Shown: positions 9,423 through 17,348 of the stretch, one piece after another
Layout: each line of letters begins with the position of its first letter
Position numbering within the stretch: the first letter of the stretch is position 1
Assembly: GCA_903915035.1 (NCBI GenBank)
Contig: CAIWRI010000049.1
Coordinates: 1 to 32,400 of the forward strand
DNA length: 32,400 bases
Direction of reading: 5' to 3'
Origin: an uncultured Nitrosomonadales bacterium
Lineage (GTDB): Bacteria; Pseudomonadota; Gammaproteobacteria; Burkholderiales; Gallionellaceae
Made by a program: the position numbers and the translations under genes
Notes under the pieces: model-generated
The model's database searches: none
The model's input: the letters and a program-made list of their open reading frames with translations, nothing else
What the model was told of the DNA's origin: nothing

Positions 9423-9455
9423 TATCAGAATTCAATTTTGATTCGGTATTCTGTC

Positions 9456-9602
9456 ATGCATGAGCAAATCATCAATCTGAGCGGTTTTCAAACCTCCGCC
9501 AGTCGCCTGTTGCCGGATAGCATCGGCAATGCGCCGACGATTCCGGACAGACTGAAGGCGAGAGCCGCTGTTGCCCAATCGCCTGGTACGGTGAGCCAGT
9601 AA
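9456..9602 (+). CDS. Small hypothetical protein (48 aa)
   Basis: An open frame of 48 codons from ATG 9456 to TAA 9600-9602 would encode a soluble protein beginning MHEQIINLSGFQTSASRLLP and ending with a charged, alanine-rich helix (DRLKARAAVAQ). I do not recognise the family. Support is limited: a promoter-like sequence 34 bases upstream, an amino-acid mix that looks coding, and 17 bases to the KTSC gene on the same strand. There is no clear ribosome site. It may equally be the leftover start of a lost gene. Confidence 0.35.
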   Translation: MHEQIINLSGFQTSASRLLPDSIGNAPTIPDRLKARAAVAQSPGTVSQ

Positions 9603-9619
9603 ATTATCAGAATGCCCTC

Positions 9620-9883
9620 ATGGACATGAAAAAAATCAATACAGGCAAGCTGCGGGCCATCGGTTATGATGCCCGTGCGCGACTATTGCAAGTGCAGTTC
9701 GACGATGGCAGCACGCTACCGTACAACGGCGTGGGTGAAAATACCTGGCGCAGTTTGAGCTCTTCGGGTGCAGCATGGCGTTTTTATCGTGACAATATCG
9801 AGGATGAGTTCAGTTCTGTGCGTATTTTGGGAAAAGTTTCTACAGGGGTAAACCTGCCCGATGAATTATTCGGAAAGCCTTAA
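9620..9883 (+). CDS. KTSC domain protein
   Basis: An 87-residue protein of the small KTSC-like type: residues 9-60 (KLRAIGYDARARLLQVQFDD, then a YNGV turn, then AAWRFYRDNI) follow the pattern of a strand pair, a tyrosine turn and a helix with a phenylalanine-tyrosine pair. These domains are found alone or fused to lysyl-tRNA synthetase and nucleases and may bind nucleic acid, but their function is not known. The first ATG (9620) is used; a second at 9626 is possible. It is two bases from the flavoprotein gene, so they are probably co-transcribed. Confidence 0.72.
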   Translation: MDMKKINTGKLRAIGYDARARLLQVQFDDGSTLPYNGVGENTWRSLSSSGAAWRFYRDNIEDEFSSVRILGKVSTGVNLPDELFGKP

Positions 9884-9885
9884 GT

Positions 9886-11133
9886 ATGCAGACAGCTAAG
9901 AACAAAACAGTAGCGATTATAGGCGGAGGACCTGCCGGGCTGATGGCCGCCGAAGTGCTCACGCAGAACGGCATTCATGTCGATCTGTATGATGCCATGC
10001 CTAGCGTCGGGCGCAAATTTTTGATGGCGGGCAAGGGCGGTATGAATATCACGCACTCGGAACCGTTGAGTGAGTTTGTTGCACGCTACGGCAAGCGCAG
10101 TGTGCAAATCGCCCCCTTGCTCGATACTTTCGGGCCGGATGCGTTGCGGCAGTGGTTGCATAATCTGGGTATTGCTACTTTTGTCGGCAGTTCGGGGCGG
10201 GTGTTTCCAACCGATATGAAGGCTGCGCCCTTGTTGCGCGCCTGGCTGCAGCGTTTGCGGGAGTCAGGGGTGCATTTTCATATGCGTCATCGCTGGTTGG
10301 GCTGGACGGATAAGGCGTTGCGTTTTAATTCGACGCAAGGTGAAATCGCCGTGCATGCCGATGCCGTTGTGCTGGCGTTGGGTGGTGGCAGCTGGGCGAG
10401 ACTGGGTTCAAACGGTGCCTGGGTATCGCTGTTAGTCGAGCGAGGAATAACCATCGCACCGCTAAAACCTGCCAACTGCGGTTTTGATGTTAACTGGAGT
10501 CCATATTTTAGTGAAAAGTTTGCAGGGCAGCCGCTCAAATCGGTAACCATCAGTTTTACCGACATATCCGGGCAGTTGCATGTAAAGCAGGGTGATCTGA
10601 TGGTCACCGCCTCTGGCCTGGAAGGCGGATTGATCTATGCCTTATCGGGTTTTCTGCGCGAGCAGATCGACGCATCCGGCAGCGCGTTCATCAATCTCGA
10701 TCTGCTTCCGGGTAAAGCGCTGTCCAGAGTTTTAGCTGAAGTTGATCATCCGCGAGGCAGTCGTTCGATGTCCAGCCATTTGCAAAGCCGCGTCAATCTC
10801 AAGGGCGTAAAGGTCGGACTGCTACGCGAACTGCTGCCCAAATCTGACTTTGATCAGCCGGAAAAACTGGCCGCCGCCATCAAATCGCTACCGCTGAAAC
10901 TTCTCGCGACCCGTCCGCTGGACGAAGCGATCAGCAGTGCGGGTGGCGTGGCTTTCGATGCGCTGAATGATGACTTGATGCTGGATCCGCTGCCGGGGGT
11001 GTTTTGTGCCGGAGAAATGCTGGATTGGGAAGCACCTACCGGAGGTTATCTGTTGACGGCGTGTTTTGCCAGTGGACGCGTCGCAGGGCAAGGGGTGCTG
11101 GACTGGCTCAAAAAAAATCAGGAAAAATTGTGA
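9886..11133 (+). CDS. BaiN/HI0933-type FAD-dependent oxidoreductase
   Basis: A 415-residue flavoprotein of the HI0933/YhiN/BaiN group, resembling the PP4765-type subfamily. The FAD-binding Rossmann motif AIIGGGPAGLMAAEVL is at about 10-25, followed by the family's GRKFLMAGKGGMNITHSE block at 44-61. The second nucleotide-contact segment ALGGGSWARLGSNG is near 164-177, and the C-terminal FAD contact GVFCAGEMLDWEAPTGGYLL is near residue 370. Its substrate is unknown; family members reduce bile-acid intermediates or are uncharacterised. It is cytoplasmic, with no membrane segment. Its stop overlaps the pepD start by four bases (GTGA). Confidence 0.88.
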   Translation: MQTAKNKTVAIIGGGPAGLMAAEVLTQNGIHVDLYDAMPSVGRKFLMAGKGGMNITHSEPLSEFVARYGKRSVQIAPLLDTFGPDALRQWLHNLGIATFVGSSGRVFPTDMKAAPLLRAWLQRLRESGVHFHMRHRWLGWTDKALRFNSTQGEIAVHADAVVLALGGGSWARLGSNGAWVSLLVERGITIAPLKPANCGFDVNWSPYFSEKFAGQPLKSVTISFTDISGQLHVKQGDLMVTASGLEGGLIYALSGFLREQIDASGSAFINLDLLPGKALSRVLAEVDHPRGSRSMSSHLQSRVNLKGVKVGLLRELLPKSDFDQPEKLAAAIKSLPLKLLATRPLDEAISSAGGVAFDALNDDLMLDPLPGVFCAGEMLDWEAPTGGYLLTACFASGRVAGQGVLDWLKKNQEKL

Positions 11134-12602
11134 GTGCAAATTTGAAAAAACTTAATCCGCAACCGGTGTGGGCACATTTCGCTACGTTGTGCGAAATACC
11201 GCGTGCCTCATATCACGAAGCTGCGCTGATTGAACATCTGAAGCAATGGGCTTTGGAGTACGGTATTGAAAGCACAGTTGATGCAGCAGGAAATCTGATA
11301 CTGAGGAAACAGGCCAGTGCAGGTTATGAAGCTAGCTCCGGTGTGATTCTGCAAGGCCATCTGGATATGGTGTGTCAGGTAAATTCCGGTACGATCCACG
11401 ATTTTTTGCGCGATCCGCTCAATGTTAGTGTGCAGGAGGGCTGGGTGGTGGCAGAAAATACCACCCTGGGCGCTGATAACGGCATCGGTGTCGCGCTCGC
11501 GCTGGCAGCACTGGAAGAACCAGGCTTGATTCATCCGGCGCTGGAAGTGCTGCTGACCGTGAACGAGGAATCCGGTATGGACGGTGCGCGCGGTCTCTTG
11601 CCAGGTACCTTGCAGGGTAAGACGCTGATCAATTTGGATACTGAGGAGTGGGGACTCTTTTATCTGGGTTGCGCAGGCGGGGTGGATGTGGAGGTGCATC
11701 ATGACTGCGAACAGGAAAATCTGCCCGCTGAGAAGGCGCTGCTGAAACTTGAGGTATCGGGCTTGTGCGGCGGACATTCCGGTATCGATATTCATCTGGG
11801 GCGCGGCAATGCCATCAAGCTGCTGAGCGAGGCGCTGCTTGAGCTGTCTGAAAGTGCTGCGTTTCGTCTGCTTGAAATGAAAGGCGGTACAGCGCGTAAT
11901 GCGATCCCGCGCGAGGCATATGCGATCATTTCGTTGCCAGCAGCCGATGTAGTGCGTATTGAAGAACAACTAAGACAGCGCTATGAGGCGTGGCAGATGC
12001 ACTTTTGGCAGGTTGATCCGAATCTGTCGCTGTCGATCAAACACCTTCTGGATTGCGAAAACTCACCGAGTAGTGCTGTTTCAGGCGGGGGGCGTGACAG
12101 GTTGCTCGGTTTTCTGGGCGCTGCTGCCAACGGTGTGGCGTGCATCAGCGAGGACTTCTCCGGCGTGACCGACACCTCGGTTAATCTGGGGGTGGTAAGT
12201 CTCGAACAAGGCGTATTTAAGGCAACTTTCAAGGTGCGCTCGCTGCATGATCAGCGCGCCAGTGAATTGGCCGATAAACTTATCACTGACGCCGCAGTTT
12301 TCGCGCTGTCAGCCTTGAAACATGGCGCTTATCCGGCTTGGACGCCGAATCCGTCATCTGAACTGCTCGCGCTGTGCCAGCAGGTATACAGCAAAGAATT
12401 CGGTCAGGCTGCCAGTTCGCAGGTGATTCATGCCGGGCTGGAATGTGGTCTGCTCGCCGCCAGTCATCCGCATCTGGAGATGATTTCCTTCGGGCCTGAT
12501 ATCCGCGGTGCTCATGCGCCCGGCGAGCGCGTGAAAATCGAATCGGTTGCGGATTGCTACACTTTGCTCAAAGCCGTGCTACAGGCGCTGGCAACGAAAT
12601 GA
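11130..12602 (+). CDS. pepD: Aminoacyl-histidine dipeptidase (PepD, M20 family)
   Basis: PepD is a cytoplasmic zinc dipeptidase that cleaves Xaa-His and other dipeptides. The protein has 490 residues, close to the 485 of the E. coli enzyme. Metal and catalytic residues are visible: His77 and Asp79 in GHLDMV, bridging Asp116 in GADNGIG, and Glu146/Glu147 in VNEESGMDG. The dimerisation (lid) segment with CGGHSGIDIHLGRGNAIK follows. The start is the GTG at 11130, which overlaps the flavoprotein stop by four bases and has AGGA a few bases upstream; the frame is open further back, but that part is inside the flavoprotein gene. The stop overlaps an ATG of a 21-codon frame. Confidence 0.94.
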   Translation: MSANLKKLNPQPVWAHFATLCEIPRASYHEAALIEHLKQWALEYGIESTVDAAGNLILRKQASAGYEASSGVILQGHLDMVCQVNSGTIHDFLRDPLNVSVQEGWVVAENTTLGADNGIGVALALAALEEPGLIHPALEVLLTVNEESGMDGARGLLPGTLQGKTLINLDTEEWGLFYLGCAGGVDVEVHHDCEQENLPAEKALLKLEVSGLCGGHSGIDIHLGRGNAIKLLSEALLELSESAAFRLLEMKGGTARNAIPREAYAIISLPAADVVRIEEQLRQRYEAWQMHFWQVDPNLSLSIKHLLDCENSPSSAVSGGGRDRLLGFLGAAANGVACISEDFSGVTDTSVNLGVVSLEQGVFKATFKVRSLHDQRASELADKLITDAAVFALSALKHGAYPAWTPNPSSELLALCQQVYSKEFGQAASSQVIHAGLECGLLAASHPHLEMISFGPDIRGAHAPGERVKIESVADCYTLLKAVLQALATK

Positions 12603-12664
12603 CAGGCGCCTTTGATACAGGCAATTTTGAGGCTGTGCTGAAACAGGTGTTGTTACAGGACTGA
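12599..12664 (+). CDS. Possible micro-ORF coupled to pepD (21 aa)
   Basis: An ATG at 12599 overlaps the pepD stop in the ATGA arrangement typical of translationally coupled genes. The frame runs 21 codons to TGA at 12662 and would encode the peptide MTGAFDTGNFEAVLKQVLLQ plus D, a plausible short amphipathic helix. It could be a real small protein or the truncated start of a lost downstream gene. No independent support is visible. Confidence 0.28.
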   Translation: MTGAFDTGNFEAVLKQVLLQD

Positions 12665-12700
12665 TCATTCAATCAAGTGTAACTGCATTCGAATGTCCTG

Positions 12701-14056
12701 CTAATCGTGAGGCTGCTCAATTTTTGGCAGCGGTTTTGACATAAAGTTATGTGCCATTGTGTGGAACAGCGGTGTAGGGCAAATAATTTTCGAACAAAAG
12801 TTGGCAATAAATGCAGCAGCCATCAGCGGCAATAACATTTCGTGGTTGTCAGTCATTTCCATCACGATGACGAAAGCGGTGATCGGTGCCTGTGTGACGC
12901 CGGCAAAGTAGGCAACCATGCCGAGAATGATAGTCGCCCCGGCAGGTGCATTAGTAAATAATAATGCCAGATTTGCACCTAATCCTGCGCCTGCGGAAAG
13001 CGTGGGCGCCATTACCCCGCCGGGTATTCCGCTGACATAGGAGACGAGAGTGGCCGTCATTTTCAGTATGCCGTAACCCTCAGGAAGCGTTGCATTGCCA
13101 TCGACCAGTGATTTGGCTTCACTGTAGCCGCTGCCGTAAGAGGTGTTGTTTGATGCCAGTCCGATAAGCGCCAGAATGAAACCGCAAACCGCGGCGAAGG
13201 CAATCGGATTGGTACGCATCCATGCGCTCATGCGTCCGGCAAGCCCTTTGTTGATTTCGATCAGAAAGCGGCTGAACGCGCCGCCCAATAGACCGCACGC
13301 AATGCCGCAGACCACAACGACATCCCATTCTTTTCCGAATGCCAGCGTTTCATCGGTGTGACCAAAATAGGAATAGTTGCCCAGCAGTGCAAGTGAGGTG
13401 ATACCGGCGATGATCACTGTCATCAGGATAGTCGTGCTGTTGTGCTCTTCAAAGGAGCGGCTCATCTCTTCGATAGCGAACACGATACCAGCCAGCGGCG
13501 TGTTGAATGCGGCCGCGACACCGGCAGCAGCACCTGCGAGTATCAGCCCTTTTTCCAGATCGTGTTTGGGGAAGCGTGCAAGATTCCCCAGGCTATGCAT
13601 GATGGATGCACCGATTTGCACAGTGGGTCCCTCACGTCCGATAGATGCACCACACAGTAATGACAGGACTGCAAGCATGAATTTACCCGCTGAGACACGA
13701 AGGGAAAGCACGCGTTCGCGAATGGCACTGCTTTCTTTAGGGTCAAGCGATGCGATGGCTTGCGGTATGCCGCTGCCTTGCGATCCCGGGAAATATTTCT
13801 TGGTGGTGTAAACAATCAATGCCAAGCCGGCAGGCGTAATCACCAAGGGCAGGTAAGGCGAAATGGTCAGTATTTTGTGAAAGATGCCGTTGGCCCATTC
13901 GGCGGCAATAGCTAGCGCAATGGCGACTAGTGCTACACTGATTGCGCCGCTCCAGAAAACAAGCCTGCGTTTCCAGTCCAGTATCATTGTTGTTTCGAAC
14001 AGTGAACCTTCATCAGTCACTTTAAAGTATTCGCGAATTACTTGGTAAATTTTCAT
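12701..14056 (-). CDS. clcA: ClC-family chloride channel/antiporter
   Basis: An integral membrane protein of about 451 residues with the many hydrophobic helices of the ClC fold. The three anion-filter motifs are present: GSGIPQA, GREGPTVQIG with the external gating glutamate, and GGVMAPTLSAGAG near the C-terminal third. The last has Met where most ClC proteins have Phe (GxFxP). An IEEM segment matches the region carrying the internal proton-path glutamate of E. coli ClcA, which favours a chloride/proton antiporter over a channel. No C-terminal CBS domain is present. The start at 14056 (MKIYQVIREYFKV) is chosen because the frame upstream, open to 14161, does not look like family sequence; 14065 is also possible. 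It converges on pepD. Confidence 0.88.
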   Translation of the reverse strand: MKIYQVIREYFKVTDEGSLFETTMILDWKRRLVFWSGAISVALVAIALAIAAEWANGIFHKILTISPYLPLVITPAGLALIVYTTKKYFPGSQGSGIPQAIASLDPKESSAIRERVLSLRVSAGKFMLAVLSLLCGASIGREGPTVQIGASIMHSLGNLARFPKHDLEKGLILAGAAAGVAAAFNTPLAGIVFAIEEMSRSFEEHNSTTILMTVIIAGITSLALLGNYSYFGHTDETLAFGKEWDVVVVCGIACGLLGGAFSRFLIEINKGLAGRMSAWMRTNPIAFAAVCGFILALIGLASNNTSYGSGYSEAKSLVDGNATLPEGYGILKMTATLVSYVSGIPGGVMAPTLSAGAGLGANLALLFTNAPAGATIILGMVAYFAGVTQAPITAFVIVMEMTDNHEMLLPLMAAAFIANFCSKIICPTPLFHTMAHNFMSKPLPKIEQPHD

Positions 14057-14211
14057 TGCGGCCATTATACAGGCAGCTTTACAAACTTTGATTGACAGAA
14101 TGAATAATTTAAATAAGATGTATTGTGACAAATTGAAAGTGGTTTTATTTAAGTTTGCCAATGGTCACGCTGGTATTATTTTTCGGTGCACAGGCAATGC
14201 AGTTGATTATT

Positions 14212-14228
14212 TTCAGATAGAATCTGAA
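14212..14228. promoter_or_regulatory. Dyad symmetry upstream of the cNMP-domain gene
   Basis: TTCAGAT and ATCTGAA are perfect inverted 7-base arms around AGA, centred 37 bases before the ATG at 14257. A TAGAAT sequence at 14218-14223, a possible -10, overlaps the dyad. This is the layout of an operator for a dimeric repressor, but no regulator is identified. Confidence 0.4.
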
Positions 14229-14256
14229 GATTAATTTTAAATATTAAGGTTTTGTC

Positions 14257-14613
14257 ATGAATTTAGCGCAGTTGTTTCGTCACGAGACCGATTTAAAGGT
14301 GCTGTCTGCGGGAGATGCTTTGTTCGAAGCGGGTGAGCCGGGCGATGTTATTTATGTGCTGATGACTGGTGTAGTTGAGATCATCGTGCATAAAAGGGTG
14401 GTGGAAATAGCAGAGGCGGGGGCAATGCTGGGGGAATTGGCGTTGATTGATGAGGTGCCGCATTCTGCGACGGTCATCGCGAAGAGCGATTGCAGCTTGT
14501 TTGCGATTGATCGTAAACGGTTCAATTTTTTGATTCAACAAACTCCAGGTTTTGCTTTGCATGTGATGCGTGTGATCGCAGCTCGTTTGCGTAAAACGGA
14601 TGCGGGCTTATAA
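14257..14613 (+). CDS. Stand-alone cyclic-nucleotide-binding-domain protein
   Basis: A 118-residue protein made of one Crp-type beta-roll domain and a final helix. The pattern FEAGEPGDVIYVLMTGVVEI (about 24-43) is the first half, and LGELALIDEVPHSATV (about 62-77) is the phosphate-binding cassette. In Crp and related proteins the cassette has Arg before the Ser/Thr-Ala pair to hold the cyclic phosphate; here His takes that place. There is no DNA-binding helix-turn-helix, so it is not a transcription factor by itself. It may sense another ligand or act as a protein partner. AAGG lies upstream of the ATG. Two small unrecognised ORFs follow on the same strand. Confidence 0.85.
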   Translation: MNLAQLFRHETDLKVLSAGDALFEAGEPGDVIYVLMTGVVEIIVHKRVVEIAEAGAMLGELALIDEVPHSATVIAKSDCSLFAIDRKRFNFLIQQTPGFALHVMRVIAARLRKTDAGL

Positions 14614-14703
14614 ACCCGTTATGAACACTCAATGGTAATGTATGGCAAATGACCGATAAAGATCGCGCTGTTAACTGCGATATTGTTGCTGAAGAGGTAA
14701 GAA

Positions 14704-14961
14704 TTGTCAGTGCCGAGGGGGAACAGCATTGCAGGAAAAGTGATTCAGATCAATTTGTGCCGTTCTCGCCGCTCGAAGGAGACGCTGATTTCAGTGTTGG
14801 TGTCGGATACGTCAGCATCGGATGCGCAAGTTGAGCATTTACGCGCTGCGATAGACGATGGTCGACAAATAATCAAAGCGAAAGAGCAGGAGATCGCATT
14901 GCTCAAGTTGGATGTGGAATTCGCGAAATATCTTGTGTTGGCGAAACAAATGCACCAGTGA
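14704..14961 (+). CDS. Hypothetical small coiled-coil protein, possibly frameshifted
   Basis: The frame from a TTG at 14704 runs 85 codons. Its second half (residues about 40-85, AQVEHLRAAIDDGRQIIKAK and onward) has the heptad pattern of a coiled coil and looks coding. An overlapping frame from ATG 14649 to 14834 (MTDKDRAVNCDIVAEEVRIV) also looks coding in its first half. The simplest reading is either one gene broken by a frameshift around 14740-14830 or chance overlap. I do not recognise the family. No good ribosome site is present for the TTG. Confidence 0.3.
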   Translation: MSVPRGNSIAGKVIQINLCRSRRSKETLISVLVSDTSASDAQVEHLRAAIDDGRQIIKAKEQEIALLKLDVEFAKYLVLAKQMHQ

Positions 14962-15003
14962 ACCACTCTGTTGAACGCGGCTTAGCAGGAGAGCTGGAAA
15001 CAA

Positions 15004-15369
15004 TTGACGGAAAAGTTTGCTGATTTTATGCAAGCCGGCAGCCAGTTGAGTGTAGAGAAAAAGCTGAAGTTAACGCTGGTGCAGGGTTTGATTCATGAGT
15101 TGGCGCAACTGCTGGAGGCGCAGAAACAAGCAAGTGCAAGTGTTCTATGTGAAATTGCTAAAGTTGCGGGTGATACGTCGGTGCGTAGTGTTGTTATTCC
15201 TGAAGGCATCGCTTCATTGCAAAAAGATGATCCCGCCATAATCAGAATCCGTTTGCGTGAGCAGGATGTCAGGCATAAGCGGCTTTGTTCAAGTGATTCA
15301 GGCAGCTTCGCCTGGCGTTTTAAGCCTGTGACTCAGGAGTATGATGGCGTTACGTCTGAAAGCAGTTAA
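15004..15369 (+). CDS. Hypothetical protein (121 aa)
   Basis: An open frame from TTG 15004 to TAA 15367-15369. The N-terminal half is helical and charged (FADFMQAGSQLSVEKKLKLT, LIHELAQLLEAQKQ). The C-terminal third is rich in charged and polar residues without a recognisable motif. AGGAG occurs about 12 bases before the TTG, a little far for a ribosome site; internal starts are possible. The stop codon lies within the left arm of a perfect 12-base hairpin. I do not recognise the family. It lies between the cNMP-domain gene and coq7. Confidence 0.42.
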   Translation: MTEKFADFMQAGSQLSVEKKLKLTLVQGLIHELAQLLEAQKQASASVLCEIAKVAGDTSVRSVVIPEGIASLQKDDPAIIRIRLREQDVRHKRLCSSDSGSFAWRFKPVTQEYDGVTSESS

Positions 15370-15390
15370 TTTTCATATAATTAACTGCTT
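15360..15390. terminator. Perfect 12-bp hairpin at the end of the 15004 ORF
   Basis: AAGCAGTTAATT (15360-15371) and AATTAACTGCTT (15379-15390) pair perfectly around the loop TTCATAT. The TAA stop of the preceding ORF is inside the left arm. No T run follows on the plus strand, so a classic intrinsic terminator is not certain. The loop and right arm also contain TATAAT (15376-15381), which could serve as a -10 element for coq7, though no good -35 is seen. Confidence 0.5.
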
Positions 15391-15441
15391 CATGAAGTTT
15401 CGCACGTGGTTTTATCAGGGGTATTTTATTTGGGGAGGGTT

Positions 15442-16068
15442 ATGTTAAATCTGGATCGTTTTATCGTTGAATTCGACAAAGGCTTGCGCACGCTGTTTAG
15501 TGAAGCGCATAGCGTACGCCTCTATCCTGACACGGATTTGATGGAGTCGTCTTTGTCTGATGAAGAGAAAAGTCACGCAGCGGCGCTGATGCGGGTAAAT
15601 CACAGTGGGGAAATTTGCGCGCAAGCCTTGTATCAGGGCCAGTCACTGACGGCGCGCGATCCTGCTATTCAGCAAAAATTACAGCTTGCCGCGCAGGAAG
15701 AGACTGAACACCTGGCCTGGACGGCGCATCGGGTACATGAGTTGGGTGGACATCTGAGTGCACTAAATCCAGTGTGGTACACCGCTTCATTGGCGATTGG
15801 CGCATTTGCAGGTTTATTGGGTGATAAATGGAATCTGGGTTTTTTGTCTGAAACTGAGCAGCAGGTAGGCGCTCATCTGCAAAGGCACCTTGAAAAATTG
15901 CCGGAGAAAGATGAAAAAAGCCGTGCAATTGTGACGCAAATGTACACAGATGAGATTGGTCATGCCAATATGGCGGTAGCCTTGGGTGGCGTGCCATTGC
16001 CTAAAGTGGTGCAGAAGGCGATGAGGCTGAATGGCAAAATCATGACTAGTGCGGCATATCGGATTTAG
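15442..16068 (+). CDS. coq7: Demethoxyubiquinone hydroxylase Coq7 (diiron)
   Basis: Coq7 hydroxylates the demethoxyubiquinol ring in the penultimate step of ubiquinone synthesis, at the membrane surface. The 208-residue protein has the full set of carboxylate-bridged diiron ligands: Glu57 in NHSGEICA, Glu87 and His90 in EETEH, Glu139, and Glu171 and His174 in DEIGH. The start at 15442 has a strong GGGGAGGG ribosome site; the frame is open back to 15406. Betaproteobacteria commonly use Coq7 where enterobacteria use the flavoprotein UbiF. The his cluster begins 99 bases downstream, and I see no clear terminator between them. Confidence 0.95.
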   Translation: MLNLDRFIVEFDKGLRTLFSEAHSVRLYPDTDLMESSLSDEEKSHAAALMRVNHSGEICAQALYQGQSLTARDPAIQQKLQLAAQEETEHLAWTAHRVHELGGHLSALNPVWYTASLAIGAFAGLLGDKWNLGFLSETEQQVGAHLQRHLEKLPEKDEKSRAIVTQMYTDEIGHANMAVALGGVPLPKVVQKAMRLNGKIMTSAAYRI

Positions 16069-16167
16069 GGGGTAAGTGGGGCTTGATCCTTTTTACATCT
16101 TGTGCAGGAATCAATGAGCTGTGGTAAGCTTTAACACCTGTTTTATTCTGTATTTTTTTCATTATCT

Positions 16168-17253
16168 ATGTCATCTGTCTCTGCGTTTGTCAACACCCTG
16201 ATTCGCCCCGAAATTCTGGCGCTCAGCGCCTATCATGTGCCGGCCTGTGCCGACATGATTAAGCTGGATGCGATGGAAAATCCTTATCTGGTGCCGCCGC
16301 CATTGCGCGATGAAATCGCCGCCGTGGTGGCGGATGCGCACATCAACCGCTATCCGGATCCTGATCCTCGCAGTTTGAAGCAAAAAATCCGCGAGTTGCT
16401 CGCGTTGCCTGAAGGGATGGCCGTGTTGCTGGGGAATGGCTCGGATGAGTTGATTCAGTTGCTGGCGCTGGCGTTGAATAAACCTGGTGCGGTGCTGCTC
16501 TCGGTTGAGCCCTCTTTTGTGATGTACAAAATGATCGCAACCTTTGTCGGCATGCGTTATGTCGGTGTGCCGTTGCGAACTGATTTTTCACTGGATTTGC
16601 AAGCTACGCTGGCTGCGATTCATATGAACCAGCCCGCACTGGTGTTTCTGGCTTACCCTAATAATCCGACCGGTAATCTGTTTTCGAGAGAGGATATTTG
16701 TCAGATAATTGAGGCCTCGCCCGGTCTGGTGGTAATTGATGAAGCATACTATGCGTTCGCCAACGACAGCTTTGTGCCTGATCTGGCAATCTATCCGAAT
16801 CTGCTGGTAATGCGCACTTTTTCCAAACTCGGTATGGCCGGATTGCGGTTGGGTTTTATCGCCGGCAGCGCCCTCTGGCTGGATCAGCTGGAAAAACTGC
16901 GTTTGCCGTATAATGTCGGTGTATTACCGCAAAGGGTTGCAGAAACACTGCTCGATCACCATGCCGTGCTACTGGAACAAGCCGAACACATTAAGCAGGA
17001 TCGCAAATTACTGTATCAACAGTTAAGCAGTCTGGTTGAAGTTTATCCTTCCGAGGCCAATTTTCTGTTGTTTCGCGTGGCTCATGCCAGCGAAGTTTTT
17101 GCAGCATTAAAACAGCATGGCGTGCTCATCAAGAATCTGAACGGCGGGCATCCGATGTTGACAGACTGCTTGCGAGTAACAGTGGGTACGCCGGATGAAA
17201 ACGAGCAGTTTATCGCGGCATTGCGAGCTTGCTTGCAATGCACAGTTGAATAA
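16168..17253 (+). CDS. hisC: Histidinol-phosphate aminotransferase
   Basis: HisC transfers the amino group of glutamate to imidazole acetol phosphate, giving histidinol phosphate. The 361-residue protein is a fold-type I PLP enzyme: YPNNPTG near 163-169, the DEAYYAF segment at 191-197, the PLP lysine at about 220 in [14 protein letters not shown], and a C-terminal [14 protein letters not shown]. The ATG at 16168 is the first in frame; no strong ribosome site is visible. It is the first his gene of the series, and hisG and hisD are not upstream in this window. An 83-base spacer with a small palindrome separates it from hisB. Confidence 0.95.
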   Translation: MSSVSAFVNTLIRPEILALSAYHVPACADMIKLDAMENPYLVPPPLRDEIAAVVADAHINRYPDPDPRSLKQKIRELLALPEGMAVLLGNGSDELIQLLALALNKPGAVLLSVEPSFVMYKMIATFVGMRYVGVPLRTDFSLDLQATLAAIHMNQPALVFLAYPNNPTGNLFSREDICQIIEASPGLVVIDEAYYAFANDSFVPDLAIYPNLLVMRTFSKLGMAGLRLGFIAGSALWLDQLEKLRLPYNVGVLPQRVAETLLDHHAVLLEQAEHIKQDRKLLYQQLSSLVEVYPSEANFLLFRVAHASEVFAALKQHGVLIKNLNGGHPMLTDCLRVTVGTPDENEQFIAALRACLQCTVE

Positions 17254-17310
17254 GCGAGTTTCAGCGTAGCTAAAACAAGCGGTTCATCGCGGCATTACAG
17301 GAAAGCCTAG

Positions 17311-17326
17311 TCGGGTTAAAACCCGA
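17311..17326. repeat. Short palindromic element in the hisC-hisB spacer
   Basis: TCGGGTT and AACCCGA form a 7-base perfect stem around AA. The surrounding string (GTCGGGTTAAAACCCGATCT) resembles short palindromic elements that recur in intergenic DNA of some proteobacteria. Only one copy is seen here, so a repeat family is inferred, not shown. Confidence 0.4.
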
Positions 17327-17348
17327 TCTACAATAAATGGAACGACAA

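Larger units (their letters stand above)
9070..9455. other. Intergenic region with divergent candidate promoters
   Basis: This 386-base stretch is AT-rich in its left half and holds no convincing gene. A 74-codon frame at 9091-9315 has no ribosome site and no family features. The two recognisable elements are promoter-like sequences pointing outward, at 9116-9144 (minus) and 9395-9422 (plus). Confidence 0.6.

Noticed and set aside
11004-11129. Upstream extension of the pepD frame
   Set aside because: It lies wholly inside the flavoprotein gene; the GTG at 11130 gives the normal PepD N-terminus and a coupled start.
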